Shown here piece by piece: positions 35,224 through 43,894 of a DNA stretch of 64,000 bases; positions within the stretch are counted from its first letter, which is position 1; every line of letters starts with the position of its first letter. A program made the position numbers and the translations under genes. The notes under the pieces were generated by a model. It did not search any database, had not been told where the DNA came from, and saw only the letters and a program-made list of their open reading frames with translations. Source of the stretch: E44-bin32 sp041821665 (GTDB lineage Bacteria; Chloroflexota; Anaerolineae; Anaerolineales; E44-bin32); assembly GCA_041821665.1 (NCBI GenBank), contig JBGUDT010000005.1, forward strand, positions 20,916 through 84,915. Direction: 5' to 3'.

Positions 35224-36603
35224 ATGCCTGAGTGGGATGGAAAAAAAGTCGTTGTGTTAGGGCTGGCACGGCAAGGCAAAGCGCTTGCTCGGTATTTCTC
35301 TGCCCGTGGGGCGGAGGTGGTTCTCTCCGATTTGAAGACATCGGAGGAGCTTGAAAGGGAGCAGATTGAATTGGACGATCTGAAGGTGACATACGTGCTC
35401 GGAGAACATCCGACTTCGTTGCTTGAAAACGCTGACATTTTGTGTCTGTCGGGCGGCGTTCCCGCGGACATCCCGTTGGCAGAGAATGCGCGTGAAGAAG
35501 GCATCCCGATTACGAATGACGCCCAGATCTTTCTGGAAAACTGTCCCGCCTCTGTGATTGGGATAACCGGGTCAGCCGGAAAGACGACGACAACAACACT
35601 GGTTGCACGGATCGCAGAACTAGCCCTCGGTAATTCGGATCGAACCGTATGGCTTGGCGGCAACATCGGCCGCCCGTTGCTCAATGATATCGGGGAAATG
35701 AAATCATCCGATGTGGTCGTGATGGAACTTTCGTCCTTTCAGCTTGAGCTTATGACTATGGCGCCCCAGATAGGTGCTTACTTGAATCTCACGCCTGATC
35801 ATCTCGATCGTCATAAGACGATGGAGAAATATGCCTCTGCCAAAGCTCGCATTCTCCTGAATCAGCCCGAAGGCTCCAGCATGGTCTTGAACCGTGATGA
35901 TTTCCTTGTCTGGGAACTAAAGGACAAGGTGATCGACCGCTTGATAAGTTTTGGATGGGATAAACCGATCGACGGAGAAGGGAGCTATATATCCGGAGGG
36001 CAAATCCGCATGCGTCATGAGGGGACCGATTCGTTCATTTGCTCGGTTGACCAGGTCCCTTTGATTGGAAAACATAACCTCTCGAATGTGCTTGCGGCCA
36101 CAGCCATCATCGCAGCGGCAGATCTGCCGTTGGAAGCGATCGGACCGGCGATCGAAAGATTTGAAGGCGTGCCCCATAGGCTGGAGTTCGTGCGCACGAT
36201 TGCTGGAGTCGATTGGTATAACGATTCTATTGCAACTACCCCGGATCGCGCCCTCGCGGCCGTCCACGCATTTTCTGGACCGCTTGTGCTCATCGCTGGG
36301 GGTCGTGATAAAGATTTGAACTGGGACAATTATGCAGTTGAAGTACTCCAGGCGGTGGAATATTTGATCCTCTTCGGTGAGGCTGGGGAAAAAATCGAGC
36401 GTGCTGTGAAGAACGTAATTGGCGCAGGGAAAATCCTTCAGATTAGACGGTGCGAGAGGATGGAAGACGCCGTCGGAATAGCAAAGGATGTCGCCGGGGA
36501 AGGCGATGTGGTCGTTCTGTCGCCAGGTGCGACGAGCTTTGACGAGTTTTCTAATTATGAAGCTCGCGGGGACAAATTCCGGGACTTAGTGAGGGCGATG
36601 TGA
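35224..36603 (+). CDS. murD: UDP-MurNAc-L-Ala:D-Glu ligase MurD
   Basis: 459 residues. N-terminal Rossmann-like domain (VVVLGLARQGKALARYF), ATP loop GITGSAGKTTTTT (about 117-129), LTPDHLDRH (about 196-204) and C-terminal YNDSIATTPDRALAAV (about 326-341) and GGRDKD. It adds D-glutamate. ATG 35224 is preferred; TTG 35221 precedes it. Confidence 0.95.
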   Translation: MPEWDGKKVVVLGLARQGKALARYFSARGAEVVLSDLKTSEELEREQIELDDLKVTYVLGEHPTSLLENADILCLSGGVPADIPLAENAREEGIPITNDAQIFLENCPASVIGITGSAGKTTTTTLVARIAELALGNSDRTVWLGGNIGRPLLNDIGEMKSSDVVVMELSSFQLELMTMAPQIGAYLNLTPDHLDRHKTMEKYASAKARILLNQPEGSSMVLNRDDFLVWELKDKVIDRLISFGWDKPIDGEGSYISGGQIRMRHEGTDSFICSVDQVPLIGKHNLSNVLAATAIIAAADLPLEAIGPAIERFEGVPHRLEFVRTIAGVDWYNDSIATTPDRALAAVHAFSGPLVLIAGGRDKDLNWDNYAVEVLQAVEYLILFGEAGEKIERAVKNVIGAGKILQIRRCERMEDAVGIAKDVAGEGDVVVLSPGATSFDEFSNYEARGDKFRDLVRAM

Positions 36604-37826
36604 TTGGCGCGACGACTTCATCCGATCCGATCAAACCGAAACGCTTCGAGCTCGGATTCGATACGTGGCTGTTGATATTGGTCGCAGTCATGATTGTGTT
36701 TGGAATGGTCATGGTCTATTCGGCAAGCTGGGACGTGTCCTGGCGGCTGCATCAGGATCGCAATGCACTCTTTTATCGTCAGCTTTTAAATCTTGGTGTG
36801 GCGCTGGTGGTGATGTTCGTTGCGGCATGGTTCCCGTTGGAGTGGTTGAAAAAATTGGCGCTGCCGCTCATTCTGGGGACGATCGCCATACTCTTCGCAG
36901 TTCTAGTCGTAAATGCGGGCGGTGAATACAAGCGCGCATTCCTGGGCGCTTCTGTTCAGCCCTCAGAGATGGCGAAACTCGCCCTGGTGATTTACCTCGC
37001 AGTATGGATGGAATCAAAAGGCGAGAAATTAGGTGACATGGGCTATGGCTTCTGGCCACTGATCTTCATCGTCGGCATCGTCGGCGGGCTCATCGTTGTG
37101 CAGCCAGACTTGAGCGCTGGTGTGACCATCGGTCTTGTGGCGCTCACTATGTTTTTCCTTGCAGGTGCGCATCCCATACAATCGGTAGCTTTTGGATTGG
37201 GGGGTGGTCTCGTCGGATTTCTTGTCATGAAATTACATCAAACCGGCGCCAATAGATGGTTCCAATATCAGCAGGGTCTGGTGGATATCGAAGAAGCGCA
37301 CTACCACGTTCAGCAGTCATTACAGGCGTTTTATTCGGGTGGTCTATTGGGTCGAGGCCTCGGTGCAAGCCGGGCGAAATTTGGCTTTTTACCTGCGCCA
37401 CATACAGACAGTGTGTATGCGATCGTAGGAGAGGAACTCGGGCTCTTTGGTGCACTCATCGTGTTGGCTCTCTTTTGTCTACTTTTATGGCGAGGTTTCT
37501 TAATCGCAAACAAATCTGAAAACCGTCTGTCCATGTTGATTGCAAGCGGCGTCACATTCTGGATCGGTGCGGAGGCGCTGATCAACATGTCCGTATTACT
37601 GGGGCTACTTCCCTTTGCAGGAAATGCCTTACCTTTCTTCAGTTATGGAGGATCAAATCTTGTCATCACGCTTGCCGGGATAGGGTTGCTATTAAATGTA
37701 TCCCGGAGGGTGTCACTCGAGAATAGAAAGCGAGGCCTTGTTGCGAGTTTTAGTATCGGCGGGCGGGACGGGGGGCGGCGTGTATCCCGCCTTGGCCGTC
37801 GTCGCCGCGCTCGGCAAGAGCGCTGA
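36600..37826 (+). CDS. ftsW: SEDS glycosyltransferase FtsW
   Basis: 408 residues, ten membrane helices. SEDS signatures: VMVYSASWDVSW (about 37-48), QPSEMAKLALVIYLA (about 119-133), QPDLSAGVTIGLVALTMFFLAG (about 168 on), FFSYGGSNLVITLAGIGLLLNVSRR (about 340-364, in part). FtsW polymerises lipid II at the septum. It overlaps murD by GTGA. The last about 35 residues are Arg/Gly-rich (RRVSRLGRRRRARQER) and are coded by the same DNA as the start of murG. Confidence 0.94.
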   Translation: MIGATTSSDPIKPKRFELGFDTWLLILVAVMIVFGMVMVYSASWDVSWRLHQDRNALFYRQLLNLGVALVVMFVAAWFPLEWLKKLALPLILGTIAILFAVLVVNAGGEYKRAFLGASVQPSEMAKLALVIYLAVWMESKGEKLGDMGYGFWPLIFIVGIVGGLIVVQPDLSAGVTIGLVALTMFFLAGAHPIQSVAFGLGGGLVGFLVMKLHQTGANRWFQYQQGLVDIEEAHYHVQQSLQAFYSGGLLGRGLGASRAKFGFLPAPHTDSVYAIVGEELGLFGALIVLALFCLLLWRGFLIANKSENRLSMLIASGVTFWIGAEALINMSVLLGLLPFAGNALPFFSYGGSNLVITLAGIGLLLNVSRRVSLENRKRGLVASFSIGGRDGGRRVSRLGRRRRARQER

Positions 37827-38841
37827 AGTGCTCTGGGTTGGCGGAGAAGGTGGTATGGAGGCTGCGCTCGTGAAGCGAGCGGGAATACCATTCACCGCCA
37901 TTCCGGCTGCGGGCATGCATGGTGTGGGATTGCGAAGAGCGCCTGGGAATGCCATGCAGTTGATGCGCGGCTGGAGGGCAGCTCGAAGCCTGATTCAGGA
38001 GTACCAGCCCGATGTGCTCTTTTTCACAGGAGGGTATGTGGCTGTACCAGTCGCATTTGCGGGAGGGGATACGCGCACAGCATGCTTTGTCCCCGACCTT
38101 GAACCTGCGTTTGCGCTACAGATCATCAGTCGTCGAGCAGACATCATCGCGATTACGACGGATGAGTCTCGTAAGTATTACAAACAAGGAAAGAATATTG
38201 TGGTGAGCGGTTACCCGACGCGTTACGATGCGGGGGCAATCAATCAAGATGATGCAAGGAAGGCGCTTGAGTTACAGGATGGAGTTCCTGTGATTCTTGT
38301 GTTCGGAGGTAGCCGGGGAGCGCGCTCGATTAACGAGGCCCTCTGGAATGTGCTCGCTGAGGTGCTCGAATTTGCCCAGGTCCTACATATCACTGGTGAA
38401 TTGGATTGGCCGGGAACTGCTGCTCAACAGGAAAAACTACCGGCTGACCTTGCGCATCGTTACCATCCTTATGCCTATCTGCATAAGGAGATGGCATTTG
38501 CGCTGGCATCCGCAAATTTGGTTGTTTCGCGAGCGGGGGCTGCCACGATGGGAGAGTTTCCCCTCTTTGGTCTACCCGCAATCCTCGTGCCCTACCCACA
38601 TGCGTGGCGATACCAGAAGACGAACGCTGCATACCTCGAAAAGAAAGGCGCCGCGATTGTGCTTGAGGATGCCGCATTATCTGCAGAACTTCTTCCTAGG
38701 TTGAAGGAGCTTCTCACGGATACACATCGCTTGCAGGCGATGAGCACTGCTTCAAGATCGTTGGCTCGTCCAGACGCAGCGGAGATCATCGCCAATGAGA
38801 TTATCGCTCTTACACAGGGACGTGGAGGCGAGCGTGATTAG
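37741..38841 (+). CDS. murG: UDP-GlcNAc transferase MurG
   Basis: 366 residues. N-terminal glycine loop VSAGGTGGGVYPALAV, where the usual GGTGGH has Gly instead of His, second-domain GGSRGARSINEAL (about 194) and VSRAGAATMGEF (about 261). It adds GlcNAc to lipid I on the cytoplasmic face. Family alignment puts the start at TTG 37741 (M-RVLVSAGG); ATG 37696 is the next choice. Either way it overlaps the 3' end of ftsW by 86 or 131 bases. Confidence 0.92.
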   Translation: MRVLVSAGGTGGGVYPALAVVAALGKSAEVLWVGGEGGMEAALVKRAGIPFTAIPAAGMHGVGLRRAPGNAMQLMRGWRAARSLIQEYQPDVLFFTGGYVAVPVAFAGGDTRTACFVPDLEPAFALQIISRRADIIAITTDESRKYYKQGKNIVVSGYPTRYDAGAINQDDARKALELQDGVPVILVFGGSRGARSINEALWNVLAEVLEFAQVLHITGELDWPGTAAQQEKLPADLAHRYHPYAYLHKEMAFALASANLVVSRAGAATMGEFPLFGLPAILVPYPHAWRYQKTNAAYLEKKGAAIVLEDAALSAELLPRLKELLTDTHRLQAMSTASRSLARPDAAEIIANEIIALTQGRGGERD

Positions 38842-39367
38842 TCTGGTTGTGCTCTTCGTCCTTCTCATCATTTTGTTCGCTGTGATTGGTGCAACCCGGG
38901 GATGGGCGAAGGAACTTCTTGTCACCAGCTCTGTAATCCTGGCTTTATTCATCATTCAGATCCTGGAATTCCATGTCGAACCTTTCACAACGGCCCTTAC
39001 GCTGCAGCCTCCTGGTACTCAATTACTCATCAGGGGTGGATTGATCATATTACTTGCCATATTTGGGTATCAGACGCCGCACATCCGGGCGTTGCAGCCC
39101 AAACTCGCTCGAGAGAGACTCCAGGATGTGCTGTTAGGCATATTCCTCGGGGCATTGAACGGGTTCTTAATCTTCGGTTCACTCTGGTATTTCATGCACG
39201 AGCTGAATTATCCATCGCCGTTTGTCATGATGCCGCCAGAAGGATCTGAATTGGCGCTGCAGATCGACAGCATCGTGGCATACCTGCCCCCTGAACTGCT
39301 GCCCATACCGCAAGTTTATTTTGCTGTTGGAATCGTATTTGTCTTCATCATCGTGGTGTTTGTATGA
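38834..39367 (+). CDS. CvpA-like membrane protein
   Basis: 177 residues, about five membrane helices. ISLVVLFVLLIILFAVIGATRGWAKELL (in part) followed by an LALFIIQ segment resembles the first helices of CvpA/colicin V production proteins. GTG 38834 with GGAGG at 38824-38828 is an ideal start; it overlaps murG by 8 bases. The stop overlaps murC by ATGA. A role in peptidoglycan or division is inferred from position only. Confidence 0.75.
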   Translation: MISLVVLFVLLIILFAVIGATRGWAKELLVTSSVILALFIIQILEFHVEPFTTALTLQPPGTQLLIRGGLIILLAIFGYQTPHIRALQPKLARERLQDVLLGIFLGALNGFLIFGSLWYFMHELNYPSPFVMMPPEGSELALQIDSIVAYLPPELLPIPQVYFAVGIVFVFIIVVFV

Positions 39368-40731
39368 GCCGCGTAGTCCATCTGGTGGGCATTGGTGGCG
39401 CAGGTATGTCAGCCATCGCATGGGTTTTACAGGGTCGCGGAGAGACCGTGACAGGATCGGATAGGGAGATTTCGGTGTATTCGGAAGCACTTGAGGATGC
39501 AGGAATCGATATTCATTACGGTCATCGAGCTGAGAACGTCCATGACGTGGACCTCGTGGTGGCCTCATCAGCGGTGCCTGAAACCAATATCGAATTACAG
39601 ACTGCTGATGAGCGGGGCATCCCTGTGCTTCGCCGGGACGTCTTCCTCCCCACACTCACAGAGGGAAAACGGACGATCGCGGTCGCTGGAACGCATGGCA
39701 AGACCACGACAACGGGCATCATCGCTTGGTTACTCGACCAAGCTGGATTGGATCCGACGTTCATTGCAGGGGGGATGCTTCAGAATTACGACCGAAACGC
39801 CAGAGCAGGGCAGGGGAATCATTTTGTGATTGAAGCCGATGAGTATGAAGGCGCCTTTCTAGGACTGGAGCCCGAGGTGGCTGTGATCACGAACGTAGAA
39901 CACGATCATCCTGATTGTTTTCCGACCCCGGAGTCCTTCCGTGAGACATTTGCGACATTTGTCGATAGCGTGACGGATCTCCTTGTCGTCAGCGCTGATG
40001 ATCAGGCAGCTTTAAATCTGAAGCCCCAGGGGTGTGAGAGGCAAACGTTCGGTTTTGCACAGGATGCGGGCTGGCAAGCAGTGGACCAACAGATTAACCC
40101 TGCTGGTGGGATGGACTTTGTTGTAATCCGTGAGGGTGTGACACTCGGTCTGGTTCGAACCAGGCTTCCCGGCGAACATAATGTTAAAAATACTCTTGCA
40201 GCGATCGCGGTAGCGGATCACGAGGGCATCGAGTTCAAAGATTCCAGAGAAGCGATAGCTGAGTTCCGGGGAATTAGACGACGGTTTGAAATCCTGGGAG
40301 AGATTCAGGGGATTACGGTGATCGATGATTACGCCCATCACCCGACTGAAATCCAGGTGACCCTATCTGCGGCACGAAATCGATATCCAGGCCAGACGAT
40401 TTGGGCCATCTTCCAACCCCACACGTATTCGAGGGTTGCTGCTCTGTTACAGGATTTCGCAGAGGCGTTTTCTGACGCCGATGAAGTGGTTGTTACAGAT
40501 GTGTTTGCCGCACGGGAGGACCGCGATCCGGACCTGGATGGGGAGAGGATTGCGAATGAGATAAATCATCCATCGGTCAGGCATATTCCCGACCTGAAGG
40601 ATGTAGCTCAGTTCTTGGAGGAACATGTCAGACGCGATTCGGTCGTTCTGACATTGAGCGCAGGAGACGGAAATCAAGTTGGCAGTCTCCTGCTAAAAAA
40701 CCTTGAAAAGGGAGAGGTGGACCATGGCTAA
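39364..40731 (+). CDS. murC: UDP-MurNAc:L-Ala ligase MurC
   Basis: 455 residues. GIGGAGMSAIAWVLQGRG (about 9-26), ATP loop GTHGKTTTTG (about 108-117), EADEYEGAF (about 156), DDYAHHPTEI (about 321-330). First Mur ligase, adding L-Ala to UDP-MurNAc. Coupled to both neighbours by overlaps. Confidence 0.96.
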   Translation: MSRVVHLVGIGGAGMSAIAWVLQGRGETVTGSDREISVYSEALEDAGIDIHYGHRAENVHDVDLVVASSAVPETNIELQTADERGIPVLRRDVFLPTLTEGKRTIAVAGTHGKTTTTGIIAWLLDQAGLDPTFIAGGMLQNYDRNARAGQGNHFVIEADEYEGAFLGLEPEVAVITNVEHDHPDCFPTPESFRETFATFVDSVTDLLVVSADDQAALNLKPQGCERQTFGFAQDAGWQAVDQQINPAGGMDFVVIREGVTLGLVRTRLPGEHNVKNTLAAIAVADHEGIEFKDSREAIAEFRGIRRRFEILGEIQGITVIDDYAHHPTEIQVTLSAARNRYPGQTIWAIFQPHTYSRVAALLQDFAEAFSDADEVVVTDVFAAREDRDPDLDGERIANEINHPSVRHIPDLKDVAQFLEEHVRRDSVVLTLSAGDGNQVGSLLLKNLEKGEVDHG

Positions 40732-40900
40732 GAAGAGAAAGGGCATCTTCGAAGCTGATCGCCGCATGGAGTTGAGGTTACGACTTGCTGCGAAAAAAGC
40801 TGTCGAACCGGCATTCGCCGGCGGGCCGAGGAGTCTCAGCATTGATGCGCCAGAGAAAATTGTACTGGATCGCATCATCAATCGAGTTCGGAAGTTGTGA
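40724..40900 (+). CDS. 58-residue basic orphan inside division cluster
   Basis: 58 residues, strongly basic (MAKKRKGIFEADRRMELRLR...), with a likely helix at 8-28 and a second at 45-58 (EKIVLDRIINRVRKL). GGGAGAGG (40710-40717) lies 6 bases before the ATG, it overlaps murC by 8 bases, and its stop overlaps the murB GTG by 4. That tight fit argues for a real gene. No family recognised; size and charge would fit a nucleic-acid- or membrane-surface-binding protein. Confidence 0.75.
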   Translation: MAKKRKGIFEADRRMELRLRLAAKKAVEPAFAGGPRSLSIDAPEKIVLDRIINRVRKL

Positions 40901-41868
40901 CAGCTCGATCGAGCACAGCCGAGATGCGTCAACTAATGAAAGACGCATTCGGCGCAGAGCTGCGGGAGGATGTCCCGCTTGGACCTTACACATCGGCACG
41001 GATAGGTGGAGAGGCAGACATCCTCATTACGGCGGATTCGGCAAGGAGACTCGCTGAGATCGCCGAGTGGCTCTGGGAAAATGAATTGGGATTCCGCATT
41101 ATTGGTGGAGGCTCCAATGTGCTCGTTTCAGATGATGGAGTTCGTGAGGTTGTGATTTTGAACAAAGCTCGTGCAGTCGAATTCATTGATGATGGAGATG
41201 TTTTTCGGGTTAGAGCCGAATCCGGTGCGGGTTTGGGCACGATTGCTCGCAGAGCCTCCGAGCGAGGCTGGGGGGGGCTGGAATGGGCGGCGACCATACC
41301 TGGAACGATTGGCGGCGCTGTCGTGGGCAACGCTGGCGCACATGGTGGGAGCATGGCGGGAAAGCTGCTGATGGCCGAAATCTTGCAACAGGGTAAGAGC
41401 ATGGAATCCTGGGCCGTTGAGCGGTTCGATTATGCCTATCGGGAGAGTTCGCTGAAGAAAAATCCAGGAAATGCCGTGGTCCTGTCTGCAACCTTAAAGG
41501 TGGAACCATCCACGGTCGAGGATAGCCGTGCAAAAATTCAGGCGTTCGTTGCCCAGCGAGAAAAGACTCAGCCGCCTGGGGCAAGCATGGGATCGATGTT
41601 TAAGAACCCAACTGGCGATTTTGCCGGACGATTGATCGATGAAGCTGGATTGAAGGGTCTTCGACGCGGCAATGCAGCCATAAGCGATAAACACGCCAAC
41701 TTCTTTATCAATGAGGGCGGCGCGAGCGCAAGAGATGTCCGGGATCTCATCCAGGTTGCCAGATCCGAAGTAGCCGCGAAGTTTGGTCTTGAGCTGGAGT
41801 TGGAGATTGAACTGTTTGGGGATTGGGAAGAGAGCGACGCGGGCTTGTCGGGAGTTAATACAGGATGA
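40897..41868 (+). CDS. murB: UDP-N-acetylenolpyruvoylglucosamine reductase MurB
   Basis: 323 residues. FAD-binding GGGSNVLVSDDGV (about 69-81), GTIGGAVVGNAGAHGG (about 134-149), PPGASMGSMFKNP (about 226-238) with the catalytic Ser, and a C-terminal NFFINEGGAS (about 268). Reduces UDP-GlcNAc-enolpyruvate to UDP-MurNAc with NADPH. GTG start overlapping the preceding stop. Confidence 0.95.
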   Translation: MTARSSTAEMRQLMKDAFGAELREDVPLGPYTSARIGGEADILITADSARRLAEIAEWLWENELGFRIIGGGSNVLVSDDGVREVVILNKARAVEFIDDGDVFRVRAESGAGLGTIARRASERGWGGLEWAATIPGTIGGAVVGNAGAHGGSMAGKLLMAEILQQGKSMESWAVERFDYAYRESSLKKNPGNAVVLSATLKVEPSTVEDSRAKIQAFVAQREKTQPPGASMGSMFKNPTGDFAGRLIDEAGLKGLRRGNAAISDKHANFFINEGGASARDVRDLIQVARSEVAAKFGLELELEIELFGDWEESDAGLSGVNTG

Positions 41869-42971
41869 TGGACAAGCTCAAATTGGCAGTTTTATTCGGT
41901 GGGCGTTCCGGTGAACACGAAGTCTCACTGATGTCGGCTAGATCCGTTGTCAGTGCATTGGATCCGTCGAAATACGAAATTGTGGAGATCGGAATTACGA
42001 AAGACGGACGTTGGTTTGGTGGTGAAGAAGTGCTTGCATCATTTGAGAGAGGCGACATCCAGGATTTGAGCTGTTTCACGATGCTTGGTGAACCCGAGCA
42101 GGGTTCCCTGTATCTAAGACACGAAGATCGCATGGAAAAGAACCATGAGATCGATGCGGTTTTTCCCGTCCTACACGGATCCTATGGTGAGGATGGGACA
42201 GTGCAGGGGCTTTTGGAATTGGCGGACATTCCCTATGTTGGGGCAGGGGTTCTCGCCTCGGCGGTAGCTATGGATAAGGCGCTATTCAAGGATGTGATGC
42301 GAGCTCAGGGAATTCCGGTTGTGGACTGGGTGGTCTTTCCATCAACAGTTCTCGACGAGGATGCAGACGCTGCTCTGGATCGAGCGGAGTCGATCGGTGG
42401 ATACCCACTTTTTACCAAACCCGCAAATCTCGGTTCTTCCGTAGGTATCAGCCGCTGTAATCATCGCTCTGACTTGATCGAAGGCCTGCACGAGGCGGCG
42501 ATGTATGATCGTCGAGTCATCGTAGAGAAGGGGCTCGACGCGCGCGAGATCGAGGTAAGCGTACTTGGGAATGAAGATCCTGCCGCATCGGTGGCTGGGG
42601 AAATCGTCCCAAGCGATGAGTTCTACACCTACGACGCAAAGTATGTGGATGATGATTCGGAATTGATTATTCCGGCGCCGATAGACGACGCCACTTCCGA
42701 CAAGGCAAGAAAACTCGCGGTGGATTCGTACAAGGCTATAGATGGCGCAGGCATGGCAAGGGTGGACTTTCTGCTCGATCGAGCGAGTGGAGAACTCTTC
42801 ATGAATGAGATCAACACCATTCCCGGCTTCACGAGTATCAGCATGTACCCAAAACTCTGGGAAGCGACCGGGTTGGAATACGGTGATCTTCTGGATAAAT
42901 TGATCGAGCTTGCCTTCCAACGACAGGACCAGAAGGACAAATTAGTGAGAACTTACGGAGAGCGTTCGTGA
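41865..42971 (+). CDS. ddl: D-alanine:D-alanine ligase
   Basis: 368 residues. LFGGRSGEHEVSLMSARSV (about 10-28), VLHGSYGEDGTVQGLLE (about 104-120), ATP-grasp core KPANLGSSVGISRC (about 185-198) and NEINTIPGFTSISMYPKLW (about 306-324). Makes D-Ala-D-Ala for MurF. Within the ligase motif the residue after EINT-PGFT-S is Ile, then Ser-Met-Tyr, typical of vancomycin-sensitive D-Ala-D-Ala ligases. Overlaps murB by ATGA. Confidence 0.95.
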   Translation: MMDKLKLAVLFGGRSGEHEVSLMSARSVVSALDPSKYEIVEIGITKDGRWFGGEEVLASFERGDIQDLSCFTMLGEPEQGSLYLRHEDRMEKNHEIDAVFPVLHGSYGEDGTVQGLLELADIPYVGAGVLASAVAMDKALFKDVMRAQGIPVVDWVVFPSTVLDEDADAALDRAESIGGYPLFTKPANLGSSVGISRCNHRSDLIEGLHEAAMYDRRVIVEKGLDAREIEVSVLGNEDPAASVAGEIVPSDEFYTYDAKYVDDDSELIIPAPIDDATSDKARKLAVDSYKAIDGAGMARVDFLLDRASGELFMNEINTIPGFTSISMYPKLWEATGLEYGDLLDKLIELAFQRQDQKDKLVRTYGERS

Positions 42972-43894
42972 CAGTTAGCGAGAGCACCCTGGGTCAACGT
43001 GGGAGTCGATCCGATCAGGTTCGCGCTCGCCGAGCACGAACCACGAAAAAGATCGAGCGTGCCGCACGTGAAATCATGCCCAAGCAGCCGCAAAAGCGGC
43101 GTGCTCGTCGACGCTACGATGTCTCTATATCTGAGGAAATGGGTACGGAATTTCAACTGCCTGCAGTCCCGACAGTGCGAGTGGGCTCTCGCTTGTTATC
43201 CATCGCATTGCTCGCGGTAAGCATATGGGGAGTGCAGCGGATCGTTGCTTCTGACAGCTTTAAAGTGCTTCGAGCAACGACAGCAGGAAATGTACTTATG
43301 AAATCATCCCAAATTCGTTCTTTAGCAGGAGTCGAGGGTCAATCAGTTTTTCTCATCGATCCCCAGGCAGTAGCGGCTCGACTCGAGGAGGAACCAGAAG
43401 TGAAAAATGCACAGGTAGATATCCAGTGGCCCAACAGGGTCGAAATCCAAATTGAAGAACGTGAGCCGGTCATTGAGTGGAATAACGCGGGCAGGATCTG
43501 GTGGTTGAGCAACGATGGTATCGCGTATGTCCAGCATGGTGATCGTTCAAACCTCGTCCACATCCAGGCCGAGGAACCAGTGTTAAATGTCGATGGAGAT
43601 CCCACTTCTCCAGTCGTAGACCCAGAGTTGCTTACGGCAGCGGCCGTGCTGAGCGAACGACTGCCGATGTCGGGTGATTTGATTTTTAATAGAGAACGCG
43701 GTCTGGGATTTGAAGATCCCGAAGGCTGGATGGCGTATTTTGGAACCGATGGCGATATGACCATGAAAACCGATGTATACCTGGGGATCGTGGCTAAATT
43801 GAAGGAAGACAATATTCTCGCAACCCTGGTCAGTGTCGAGAATCAATCGGCGCCATATTACAAAGCGGAGTCACAGTTTACGTGGCAACAATAA
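42968..43894 (+). CDS. ftsQ: division protein FtsQ
   Basis: 308 residues. Long basic cytoplasmic N-terminus (about 1-75), one membrane helix (about 74-92), POTRA domain (FKVLRATTAGNVLMKSSQIRSLAGVEG, partly shown, about 96-165) ending with PNRVEIQIEEREPV, then the FtsQ beta domain. It joins early and late division proteins through FtsL/FtsB. GTG start overlaps ddl by 4 bases; overlaps ftsA by 13. Confidence 0.9.
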   Translation: MTVSESTLGQRGSRSDQVRARRARTTKKIERAAREIMPKQPQKRRARRRYDVSISEEMGTEFQLPAVPTVRVGSRLLSIALLAVSIWGVQRIVASDSFKVLRATTAGNVLMKSSQIRSLAGVEGQSVFLIDPQAVAARLEEEPEVKNAQVDIQWPNRVEIQIEEREPVIEWNNAGRIWWLSNDGIAYVQHGDRSNLVHIQAEEPVLNVDGDPTSPVVDPELLTAAAVLSERLPMSGDLIFNRERGLGFEDPEGWMAYFGTDGDMTMKTDVYLGIVAKLKEDNILATLVSVENQSAPYYKAESQFTWQQ

